From assembly GCA_958295865.1 (NCBI GenBank), contig CATQHF010000005.1, positions 1-64,000 on the forward strand: a DNA stretch of 64,000 bases. Reading direction: 5' to 3'. Made by a program: the position numbers and the translations under genes. This stretch comes from an uncultured Dehalococcoidia bacterium. Lineage in GTDB: Bacteria > Chloroflexota > Dehalococcoidia > Lucifugimonadales > JADFKI01. Below the pieces are notes generated by a model that saw only the letters and a list, made by a program, of their open reading frames with translations, did no database searches and was not told where the DNA came from. This document shows, one piece after another, positions 50,443 to 59,630 of the stretch. Numbering within the stretch: the first letter of the stretch is position 1; every line of letters begins with the position of its first letter.

Positions 50443-51383
50443 TACGCCAACCTCACCCTGGGATTGAGCCAACCATAGGCTAAGTCAGCGGCAAGATTGC
50501 TGAAGGCGTACACCGCCGCTATCACCATCGCAGTCGATTGAAGCATCCGTATGTCCCGTGTATTGATGGAGGTTATGAGCAGGCTGCCCATACCGGGATA
50601 GGCGAACAGGTTCTCTACGATGATGAGGCCGCCGAACAGCCAGCCGACGTTGTTTGCTATAACGGTTATGGTGGGCAGCATGGCATTCGGCAGGACGTGC
50701 CTGATGACCACGGTACGCATGGGCAGACCTTTCAGGATCGCCGTGCGAACATAGTTGCTGCCCATTACTTCAATCACATTGGCGCGCGCCATCCTCAGTA
50801 TGTACGCGAACAGAGCGCCCGTGACGGTGAGAATGGGCATTATCAGCACATGCGGGTTTCCGATGATTGTTTCGCCGGGCAGCATAATGCTGGATGATGG
50901 CAGCCATCCAAGCGTGGACGACAGCACAAGCACAAGGACAATCCCGGTGACGAACTCCGGCAGCGATATGGTTACTAAGCCGCCGAAAGTGAGAAAGCGA
51001 TCCCATAAGGTGTCCGACTTGACGCCCACCAGTACGCCCATAATCAGACCAAGTGGGACAGCTATGGCGAACCCGCCAACGGCGAGGAGGGCGGAATTGA
51101 ATAGTCGCCCGCCAATGATTTCGGAGACATCCTTGCCGGTCGCCGCTTTGCCGAGGTCGCCGCGCAGCGCGCCGCCAATCCAGTCGAGGTATCGGATATG
51201 GGGTGGCTTGTCCAGTCCAAGACGCTCTCGCAGCGCTTTGAGGTTGTCCGGCGTCGCGCCTTGCCCAAGCATTGTGGACGCCGCGTCGCCAGGGGTGAAC
51301 TCAATCAGGGAAAAGATGGCTATGGAGACCGCCAGCAGCGTTACCACGATGAGAGTCAGTCGGAATATAAGGAAGCGTGCCAT
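50442..51383 (-). CDS. ABC transporter permease, DppB type
   Basis: A 313-residue permease with six membrane segments. The N-terminus FLIFRLTLIVVTLLAVSIAI is followed by EFTPGDAASTMLGQGATPDN, LKALRERLGLDKPPHIRYLD (standard DppB periplasmic loop) and the EAA loop NYVRTAILKGLPMRTVVIRH. It forms the heterodimeric channel with the next gene. It lies 270 bp downstream of the binding-protein gene, with a large hairpin in between. Confidence 0.9.
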   Translation of the reverse strand: MARFLIFRLTLIVVTLLAVSIAIFSLIEFTPGDAASTMLGQGATPDNLKALRERLGLDKPPHIRYLDWIGGALRGDLGKAATGKDVSEIIGGRLFNSALLAVGGFAIAVPLGLIMGVLVGVKSDTLWDRFLTFGGLVTISLPEFVTGIVLVLVLSSTLGWLPSSSIMLPGETIIGNPHVLIMPILTVTGALFAYILRMARANVIEVMGSNYVRTAILKGLPMRTVVIRHVLPNAMLPTITVIANNVGWLFGGLIIVENLFAYPGMGSLLITSINTRDIRMLQSTAMVIAAVYAFSNLAADLAYGWLNPRVRLA

Positions 51384-51477
51384 GTCGTATCCGTTGCCAA
51401 TTCTGTCTATGAGGTATAGAAAAAAGCGGTTCGCCCCGAGCCCGTCGAAGGGCGTATTTCAGTAATCGGTCATTTTT

Positions 51478-51572
51478 GTCATTCCGAGCATGGCGAGGAA
51501 TCTAAAATCGTTGCGACGCAACCGTGCAGATGTTTCAGATTCCTCACTTCGCTGCGCTCCGTTCGGAATGTC
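51478..51572 (-). repeat. inverted repeat between binding-protein and permease genes
   Basis: GTCATTCCGAGC and GAGGAATCT (51478-51502) are mirrored by AGATTCCTCACTTCG and GTTCGGAATG (51537-51570), giving a long imperfect hairpin from two facing copies of the dispersed repeat. Another common short repeat (CCGAGCCCGTCGAAGGG) lies just beside it at 51437-51453. In the transcript it would stand between the binding-protein and permease cistrons, where hairpins can protect the upstream message and lower downstream expression. Confidence 0.65.
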
Positions 51573-51653
51573 GAAGTGATGCGGCTTGTCGCGTCACTCC
51601 CATCAGTCCCCTCCCCGTCAAAGGGGAAGGGACTCTGCGGTAAGTTTGAGGTG

Positions 51654-53717
51654 TTACTTCACATACCACTCTTCCATAAGCCAATGGGCGAGCGCGGCGT
51701 GCGCCTGGACGCCGCCCACATTGTCGCGGTGCGCGATGATTACCGGCGTGTACATGAGATACAGCACAGGCACATCCTCGATTAGGATTTCCTGCATCTC
51801 TTGGAAGTACGCTTTGCGTTCATCCAAGTCAGGCGAAGATGCGGCGAGGTCGAGCAGTTCGTCGAGACGAGGGTTGTTGTAGAATGACTCGTTCCAGACG
51901 GTGCTGCTTCTGAGCTGCACATCTATCGCGGCGTTGGCCGGCCTGGCACCCCATTGGCTGGTCACGAACGGGCAGCAGGGGGACATCCACTGCGCCTCCC
52001 AGTATGTGGACGCGTCGTGCGATGTTACCTCTACATTGATGCCCGCCGCGGCCACGGACTCCTTGAACGCCAGCGCAGTTTCCTGCATCTGGCCTATCGT
52101 GGCGGTATTCAGAACCACATCTACGCCGTCCGGATATCCGGCGGCTGCAAGATATTCTTTGGCTTTGCCGATGTCCTGCGTGACGATGGGCTGCGCGTCC
52201 CAGTAATACTGGTCGTTGACGCCGACCGGATGGTCGTTGGCGGGCGAGCCGCGACCGAACTGCACCGCGTCAACTATGAAGTTACGATCTACCGCGTACT
52301 GCATCGCCTTTCGCAGGTTCTTGTCCGCGAATATGGAATCCGACAAGCCCTGGAACTTCGCCCAATTATCTTCATCGCCTTGAAGATGCGAGTAGGCGGT
52401 GTGCATGTCTATGACGATCACGCCGGCGGACGGAGTTTCGGCGATGCGGATTTCGGGGTTGCCCGCGAAAGAGCCTAGCGTCGAGATTATAGGCGCAGGC
52501 ACTACATCTATCGCGCCGGTCTTGAGCGCCTCGGTGCGCGTAACCTGCTCAGGCATGTAGAAGAAGATAATCTGATCGGCGTAAGGCCTGCCCTCACGCC
52601 AGTAGTCGGGGTACTTGTGGAATACGGTGCGCTCTGTGGGGTTGTGCTCCTCAAGGGTGTACGGCCCCGAGCCATGCGCCGCGTCGGTGAGCGCGTCATT
52701 CGCCACTCCATTCCGAACTATGCGCGCGTGGTAGTCTGTCAGGTCTCCCAAAAGGAATGCGTTGGGCGCGCCCAAGTTCAGCACGACCGTGCTGTCGTCC
52801 GGCGTATCAATCGTATCGATATAGGAGATCTGCCCCTTTAGAGGAGATGCAGAATCCTCTGCTCTGATACGGTCGAGCGTGAACTTGATGTCGGCGGATG
52901 TGAGCGCGTCTCCGCTATGGAAGGTGATGCCGTCACGCACCTTGAGAGTGTACTGGGAAAGGTCATCCGTGGAAGACCACGACTCTACTGCCCAGGGCGT
53001 AACCTCTCCGTCGTACCAGTACATGGTGGCGTTGTCGTAGGTGAGTTCGCCGTAAGGCGCCTGCCCTTGGGACAAACCGGCGAGCATGGGGTCCAGTGTA
53101 CCCTGGTCTATCCAACCCATGCGGATAATGCCGCCAAATGTAGGCTCGTCCCCCATCGCCATTGCCGGTACGGGAGTGGCGACCGCCCTGTCAACAATCT
53201 GCTGCACCTGAGCGGCGGTTATCTGACCTTCGGTCGCCTTCTGGACGGCGGACTGGATGTCCTCGCTGGTCATCATGCTTGCTTGCGACTCGCTAACGGC
53301 CATCGTTATCGCAGACTGAACATCGGCGCCGGTAACGGCGTCGGCGGTCGCGGCGTTGACTGCGTTTTCGACCATTGCCTGAATCTGCTCGGGCGTCGCT
53401 CCCTCGGAAGCTGCGCCCTCAACTGCGGCCTGCACCATCGCCTGAATCTGTTCAGCCGATACATCGGAACCGCCCGCGTCCATCATTGCCGACTGCATGG
53501 ACGATTCAACCATGGACTGGATTTCCCCTGCGGTAACCTGTGGCTGCGGCGCGGGGGCCGACTGCGCCACGGCATCCGCCACGATGCTGCGAAGCTGAGC
53601 CTCGTCAAGCCCCGGGGCGGGTTCGGGCGCGGAAGAACAGCCGACAGCCACCAGTGCGACTATCGACATCAGAGCGGCAATTAGGGCAAATTGCCTTACC
53701 CTACTACGAGTTAACAT
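51654..53717 (-). CDS. ABC transporter substrate-binding lipoprotein with N-terminal helical repeat
   Basis: A 687-residue family 5 solute-binding protein. Residues 1-27 are a lipoprotein signal (lipobox VALVAVGC). Residues 35-180 hold about six to seven imperfect repeats of a short helix such as SAEQIQAMVQAAVEGAA, TPEQIQAMVENAVNAAT and TSEDIQSAVQKATEG, a region absent from classic DppA. The SBP domain follows from about 195 (FGGIIRMGWIDQGTLDPMLA; YTLKVRDGITFHSGDALTSA; LRKAMQYAVDRNFIVDAV). Known ligands of the family are peptides, opines and sugars. The repeat may form a stalk or coiled assembly on the cell surface, which is an inference. AAGGAG lies 5 bp before the ATG. First gene of the transporter operon. 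Confidence 0.9.
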   Translation of the reverse strand: MLTRSRVRQFALIAALMSIVALVAVGCSSAPEPAPGLDEAQLRSIVADAVAQSAPAPQPQVTAGEIQSMVESSMQSAMMDAGGSDVSAEQIQAMVQAAVEGAASEGATPEQIQAMVENAVNAATADAVTGADVQSAITMAVSESQASMMTSEDIQSAVQKATEGQITAAQVQQIVDRAVATPVPAMAMGDEPTFGGIIRMGWIDQGTLDPMLAGLSQGQAPYGELTYDNATMYWYDGEVTPWAVESWSSTDDLSQYTLKVRDGITFHSGDALTSADIKFTLDRIRAEDSASPLKGQISYIDTIDTPDDSTVVLNLGAPNAFLLGDLTDYHARIVRNGVANDALTDAAHGSGPYTLEEHNPTERTVFHKYPDYWREGRPYADQIIFFYMPEQVTRTEALKTGAIDVVPAPIISTLGSFAGNPEIRIAETPSAGVIVIDMHTAYSHLQGDEDNWAKFQGLSDSIFADKNLRKAMQYAVDRNFIVDAVQFGRGSPANDHPVGVNDQYYWDAQPIVTQDIGKAKEYLAAAGYPDGVDVVLNTATIGQMQETALAFKESVAAAGINVEVTSHDASTYWEAQWMSPCCPFVTSQWGARPANAAIDVQLRSSTVWNESFYNNPRLDELLDLAASSPDLDERKAYFQEMQEILIEDVPVLYLMYTPVIIAHRDNVGGVQAHAALAHWLMEEWYVK

Positions 53718-53887
53718 GTTATCTCCTTATCTCCTTTCGGAATTCTACTGTCGTTTCGTTAAGTTCTTATACTTCACTCAATAAGTAAGTGAACGCTCGC
53801 ATGCAAAAACTTTCACAAGCCAATATACATCTTGAGGGCGCAAAGGTCAATTATGCCGCCGCTAACGGCCGGATTTGCGCGGGGCGG

Positions 53888-54484
53888 CTAACGGCCGGAG
53901 ACACCGCCGTTGAATATCTGCCAGAGTTTGCGGCTGTCGCCGACGGGAAGCTCTTCGCTGCCGAAGTGGTTCAGCGTATTGACCGCCTGGATCAGGCCGT
54001 AGAACTGCAAGGATGCGGCTTTCAGGTCAACCTCCGAACCGACCTCGCCCTTCTGCACGCCTACCGTCAGCTGCGCCTCTATCATCGCCAGGTGTTTGTC
54101 TATCGATGCCTGCATGAGCTGTCGCAGTTCATCGTCGCCGTTCATCAGCACCTCTGCGATGACCAGAAATGACACTCCGGTCAGCGTTGAGGGCGCTACA
54201 TTGTGATGCAGCACCTGTTCAAGTTTTCTAAGACCGGAATCGGGGTCGCCATCTATTAAGTCCATGCGCTTCGAAAGCCTGATGTCGATGTCCTCTATCA
54301 GCCCCGCCATGATTCGCTTCTTGCCGCGAAAATGGCGGTATATCGCGCCCTCGCTCACGCCCACAGCGCGAGCGAGATTGCCTATCGTCAGCGATTGCAT
54401 ACCGTGTTCAGTTATCACACGACGAGCGGCGTCTATGATTTCGCGTCTTCTTACGCTGGTGGGGCGGCGCGATTTTATGACCAT
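53888..54484 (-). CDS. TetR-family transcriptional regulator
   Basis: A 198-residue TetR regulator. The N-terminal helix-turn-helix is REIIDAARRVITEHGMQSLT then IGNLARAVGVSEGAIYRHFR and GKKRIMAGLI, the canonical pattern. The C-terminal ligand domain is about 140 residues, unrelated to any I can name. It lies 170 bp upstream of the transporter operon on the same strand and may control it. The ATG at 54484 has GGAG very close (3 bp); the ATG at 54517 is the alternative. Confidence 0.88.
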   Translation of the reverse strand: MVIKSRRPTSVRRREIIDAARRVITEHGMQSLTIGNLARAVGVSEGAIYRHFRGKKRIMAGLIEDIDIRLSKRMDLIDGDPDSGLRKLEQVLHHNVAPSTLTGVSFLVIAEVLMNGDDELRQLMQASIDKHLAMIEAQLTVGVQKGEVGSEVDLKAASLQFYGLIQAVNTLNHFGSEELPVGDSRKLWQIFNGGVSGR

Positions 54485-56130
<1,646 letters not shown>

Positions 56131-56191
56131 GGTTTCATGCGAAAGCCGCAGACACCGCCATGGCAAAGCCGCTCATGTATAGTCGGATAGA

Positions 56192-56713
56192 TTACTTCTT
56201 GTCTATCTGACCCGCCTCGTAGTCCAGCACGGTCAAGAACACATCCAGATTCAGGCGGTCGGACTTGTCCATGTCCCTCATCGCCTCCGTGCATCTGACA
56301 CAGTACCAGTTAGGCGACAGGGGCGGGGAGGCGATCCAATACATCTTGTCGGCTTCGTTGCTGCTGTAGCAACTCTCATTCCCACAGCGGTAATGGGCGG
56401 TCGGTATCTCCCTCGCTTCGGGAGTTTCGAACAGGTCTATTCCCTTGTACTTCTCCGCCACTGCCGCCGCCATTGCCATTCTTCGCCTTTCCCGAATGCG
56501 CTCGAATACGCCCAGTGTCATAATCCACTCCTTGTTCAATAAATAGGTGGTAAATCCCGAAATGGCGTACAGGCTAATCACTATGATTCCCATTGTCAAC
56601 ACGCGCGGGTCCCTGCCGTCTATCATTTGGTATATCAAAAAGGCGACGATCAGAGTTTGTATCAAGAACGCTCCGGTAACCAGCCGAGGCGCCAATTTTA
56701 AGATTCTATCCAC
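56192..56713 (-). CDS. small membrane protein with C-terminal Cys cluster
   Basis: A 173-residue protein not recognised. Two hydrophobic segments near the N-terminus (LVTGAFLIQTLIVAFLIYQM; VLTMGIIVISLYAISGFTTY) anchor it; the remainder is cytoplasmic. Residues about 110-150 hold two Cys pairs, AHYRCGNESCYSSNEADKMY and PNWYCVRCTEAMRDM, which could bind one zinc ion. GTG at 56713 is preferred since the text before it (56714-56800) is Cys/Pro-rich and unlike a coding start. Convergent with purA. Confidence 0.65.
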   Translation of the reverse strand: MDRILKLAPRLVTGAFLIQTLIVAFLIYQMIDGRDPRVLTMGIIVISLYAISGFTTYLLNKEWIMTLGVFERIRERRRMAMAAAVAEKYKGIDLFETPEAREIPTAHYRCGNESCYSSNEADKMYWIASPPLSPNWYCVRCTEAMRDMDKSDRLNLDVFLTVLDYEAGQIDKK

Positions 56714-56850
56714 GGAACCCTCGCAAACCACCGCGCAGCACAAGAAGGAACACCCGCCCGGGGGAGTGTGGACAAACCATATCCGGCGGGCGGGGAGCAA
56801 TTACGGAAAGGCTAACCGATTAGTTCTTGAGTATCAAGCGCGGCCTAGCC

Positions 56851-57759
56851 TTAGTCGTCGCCCGCGACTGCTATCGGCAGGTCTATGCTGTACCGCGACA
56901 CTACCGCGTCGATGGCGGCAGCGGTGTCTTCGTCGGGCGGTATGAGCGGCAGGCGCGGCTGCCCCACGCTGAAGCCCGCCTTACCCACGCAGTACTTCAC
57001 CGGGATGGGGTTGGACACGATGAACAGTATCTTGAAGATGTCGAACAGCCGTAGATGCTCGGCGGCTGCGCTCTCGATGTCGCCTTCCAAAATCATGCCC
57101 ATCATAGCCTTAATCTGGCTGCCGACGAGGTGCGATGCCACGCTCACGATGCCGTAGCCGCCCGCGCACATGATAGGGAATGTCTCATCGTCGTTGCCGC
57201 TCCAGACCTTGAACTCGTCGTCGGTATCGCGGATTATCTTCGTAATCTGCACCGGGTCGCTGCTTGCCTCTTTGGTGCCCACGATGTTGTCTATGTCGCT
57301 CAGGCGCACCGTCGTTTCGGCGGTCATGTTCAGGCTGGTGCGGCCTGGCACATTATAGAGCACGCAGGGGAGGTCGACGCTGCCCGCGATGGTCTTGAAG
57401 TGCTGATACAGTCCTTCTTGCGGCGGCTTGTTGTACGACGGCACCGTCATCAGGATGCCGTCCACACCGATTGCTTCGGCTTCCCTGCTGAGCGCCACGC
57501 CGTCGGCGGTGTTGTAGCCGGTCGTGCCGGCGATTATCGCAGCTCTGTCGCCCACCGCGTTCTTCGTTGCTTCGTACATCCCCAACTTCTCGTCGAATGA
57601 GAGCGTGGGCGTCTCGCCTGTCGTGCCGGTGACGACAAGCCCGTCGCTGCCGGAGTCCACCAGCGCCGAGGCGAGGCGTCCCGCCTCAGCGTAATCGACC
57701 GCGCCTTCCTCATCGAAGGGAGTAATCATAGCGGTTATGAGTCTGCCTAGTTCTGCCAT
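56851..57759 (-). CDS. dapA: 4-hydroxy-tetrahydrodipicolinate synthase
   Basis: A 302-residue DapA TIM barrel, second enzyme of the aspartate-to-lysine branch. It has LITAMITPFDEEGAVDYAEA, VVTGTTGETPTLSFDEKLGM, the catalytic Tyr in VLYNVPGRTSLNMTAETTVR and the Schiff-base Lys in NIVGTKEASSDPVQITKIIR. The length is typical. It follows asd by 30 bp, a functional pairing (aspartate semialdehyde is its substrate). Confidence 0.93.
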   Translation of the reverse strand: MAELGRLITAMITPFDEEGAVDYAEAGRLASALVDSGSDGLVVTGTTGETPTLSFDEKLGMYEATKNAVGDRAAIIAGTTGYNTADGVALSREAEAIGVDGILMTVPSYNKPPQEGLYQHFKTIAGSVDLPCVLYNVPGRTSLNMTAETTVRLSDIDNIVGTKEASSDPVQITKIIRDTDDEFKVWSGNDDETFPIMCAGGYGIVSVASHLVGSQIKAMMGMILEGDIESAAAEHLRLFDIFKILFIVSNPIPVKYCVGKAGFSVGQPRLPLIPPDEDTAAAIDAVVSRYSIDLPIAVAGDD

Positions 57760-57789
57760 ATTCTTTGCCCTCCTTAATCTGCGCCGGTC

Positions 57790-58842
57790 TTACCCGCTGA
57801 CCGCCGCCCGCTTCGGCAGCAGGTCGCGCTCCAGCACCTCCTCCGCAATCTGCAAGGCGTTGGTCGCCGCGCCCTTGCGTAGGTTGTCGGTAACGACCCA
57901 CATTGCGATGCCGTTGGGATGCGATACATCCTGCCGAATTCGTCCGACGAACACCTCGTCGCGCCCCGCCGCCTCGATGGGCATAGGATACACATTTGCG
58001 AGCGGGTCGTCCACCACCTTCATGCCCGGAAACTCGCTCAGGATGTCGCGCACTTCGTCGGGGCTGATGGGATTGTCGAACTCGATGTGCAGCGCCTCGC
58101 TGTGGCTGAGCATCACCGGCACGCGCACGCATGTCGCCGACACCGCGATGTCGGGCGCATGCAAAATCTTGCGCGTCTCGTTGACCATCTTCATCTCTTC
58201 GTTGGTATAGCCGTTCTCCAAGAACGGCTCTATGTGGGGCAAGGCGTTGAACGCGATTGGGTGCGGGTAGGCATCGGGCGTAAGGTCGTCGTATGTAAGG
58301 CTTGCGTCGTCGGTCAGCCGCTTGGATTGCGCGCGCAATTCCTCGACCGCCGCCGCGCCGGTGCCGGATACCGACTGGTAGGTGTCAGCGATGACGCGCC
58401 TGACCGGGTTGACCTCCATCAGTGGCTTCAGCGTCATGACCAGGGGCGTGGTGGAGCAGTTGGGGATGGATATGATGCCCTTGTGGTCTGCCACATCCGC
58501 GCCGTTCACCTCCGGCACCACAAGCGGCACATCCGTATCCATGCGAAACGCCGAACTGTCGTCGATTACGAGCGCGCCCCGCTTGGCGGCTACAGGCGCG
58601 AGCGCGCGGCTGACATCGCCGCTCGCGGAGATGAACACGAAGTCAACCTCGCTGAAGAGCTGCGGGGTAGCCAGCTCGACGGCGATCTCCTCGCCCATGC
58701 ACTTCAGCTTCCTGCCGACCGAGCGCTCCGAAGCGCAGAGGCGAATGTCGGATACGGGAAAGTCGCGCTCCTCAAGCACATCCAGAAACACGCGCCCAAC
58801 CGCGCCCGTCGCGCCAACTACCGCAATGCTGCAAGGGTTCAC
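57790..58842 (-). CDS. asd: aspartate-semialdehyde dehydrogenase
   Basis: A 350-residue Asd. The start CSIAVVGATGAVGRVFLDVL is the Rossmann fold; the active-site Cys is in IISIPNCSTTPLVMTLKPLM; SVSGTGAAAVEELRAQSKRL and HPIAFNALPHIEPFLENGYT follow, with the catalytic His in CVRVPVMLSHSEALHIEF. GTG at 58842 places the Rossmann strand at residue 3-5 and has GGAGG 11 bp upstream; a GTG at 58887 would add 15 residues. Confidence 0.93.
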   Translation of the reverse strand: MNPCSIAVVGATGAVGRVFLDVLEERDFPVSDIRLCASERSVGRKLKCMGEEIAVELATPQLFSEVDFVFISASGDVSRALAPVAAKRGALVIDDSSAFRMDTDVPLVVPEVNGADVADHKGIISIPNCSTTPLVMTLKPLMEVNPVRRVIADTYQSVSGTGAAAVEELRAQSKRLTDDASLTYDDLTPDAYPHPIAFNALPHIEPFLENGYTNEEMKMVNETRKILHAPDIAVSATCVRVPVMLSHSEALHIEFDNPISPDEVRDILSEFPGMKVVDDPLANVYPMPIEAAGRDEVFVGRIRQDVSHPNGIAMWVVTDNLRKGAATNALQIAEEVLERDLLPKRAAVSG

Positions 58843-59189
58843 GATGATGATAACCTCCGACAAGAAAGTATGTAATTCAACCTCCACATGATAACGCTTT
58901 CACCGCGCCAAATCCAGATAAACCGCACTAACCGGGATCTTTCGGCTGTCACTTTGAATGGGTGAAAAGTCTAAAATGTCTGTAGTGGACAGGGTTGTTT
59001 TACGCGACGCTTTTCGATTCCTCAGTCCGTTCGGAATGACAGAGGGAGGCGCTCGGAATGAAAGGAAAAATTGCTCGGAATGACAATCGAAATGCCCTGG
59101 CTCTAATGAAGACGATTACAGAACCTCGGGGTGAGTTCTATTTTGTTGCCACTCCTATCAAAGACATAGTAGTGTAAGGAAAGATTCTT
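58843..59189. repeat. gap with dispersed repeat
   Basis: At 59007-59090 the reversed dispersed repeat (CCTCAGTCCGTTCGGAATG) is followed by two further CTCGGAATGA units. No higB toxin gene is found before the antitoxin. Nothing else recognised. Confidence 0.55.
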
Positions 59190-59204
59190 TACGCATTACG
59201 TAAG
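59190..59204 (+). promoter_or_regulatory. dyad operator upstream of higA
   Basis: TTACG-CATTA-CGTAA is a perfect 5-bp inverted repeat with 5-bp spacer, 26 bp before the antitoxin ATG. HigA-type proteins bind such dyads; binding here is inferred from position. Confidence 0.5.
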
Positions 59205-59229
59205 GCGTTATATTGACAAGGAGTTGAAG

Positions 59230-59556
59230 ATGAGTGTTCGCAGCGGCATGCGTCCAGTGCATCCGGGGGAAATACTAGGTGAAGAACTTCAAGAACTCGG
59301 CATGTCAGCCAATGCGCTGGCAATCGCCCTGGCAGTCCCGCCCAACCGCGTTACCGCGATTCTGAACGGGCAGCGCGGAATAACCGCCGACACCGCTCTA
59401 CGGCTGTCTCGCTATTTGGGTACGACGCCCCAATTCTGGCTGAACCTCCAGAAGGCGTTTGAGTTGCGCGTGGCAGAGATAGAATCGGGAAAGGATATTG
59501 AGGAACGAGTACGGCCGCGAGAGATGGCTCAAACAGCCAGCGACCTATCCGATTAA
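59230..59556 (+). CDS. higA: HigA-family addiction-module antitoxin, lone
   Basis: A 108-residue XRE-type DNA-binding antitoxin: RPVHPGEILGEELQELGMSA then LAIALAVPPNRVTAILNGQR (helix-turn-helix), GITADTALRLSRYLGTTPQF and WLNLQKAFELRVAEIESG are diagnostic of HigA. Its partner HigB (RelE-like RNase) usually lies directly upstream, but the 340 bp before it have no such gene. It may be an orphan regulator. The ATG at 59230 follows AAGGAG; a TTG six bases earlier is in frame. Confidence 0.88.
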   Translation: MSVRSGMRPVHPGEILGEELQELGMSANALAIALAVPPNRVTAILNGQRGITADTALRLSRYLGTTPQFWLNLQKAFELRVAEIESGKDIEERVRPREMAQTASDLSD

Positions 59557-59630
59557 CCAACCGGACAAAACCCGCATTTACAGGGGCTGAAATTGCGCCA
59601 TGTCCCGTCCATTGATGTTAGATTAGAGCC

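Noticed and set aside
58888-59229. A higB toxin before higA
   Set aside because: No frame of about 90 residues with RelE-like features exists; the area is repeat sequence.
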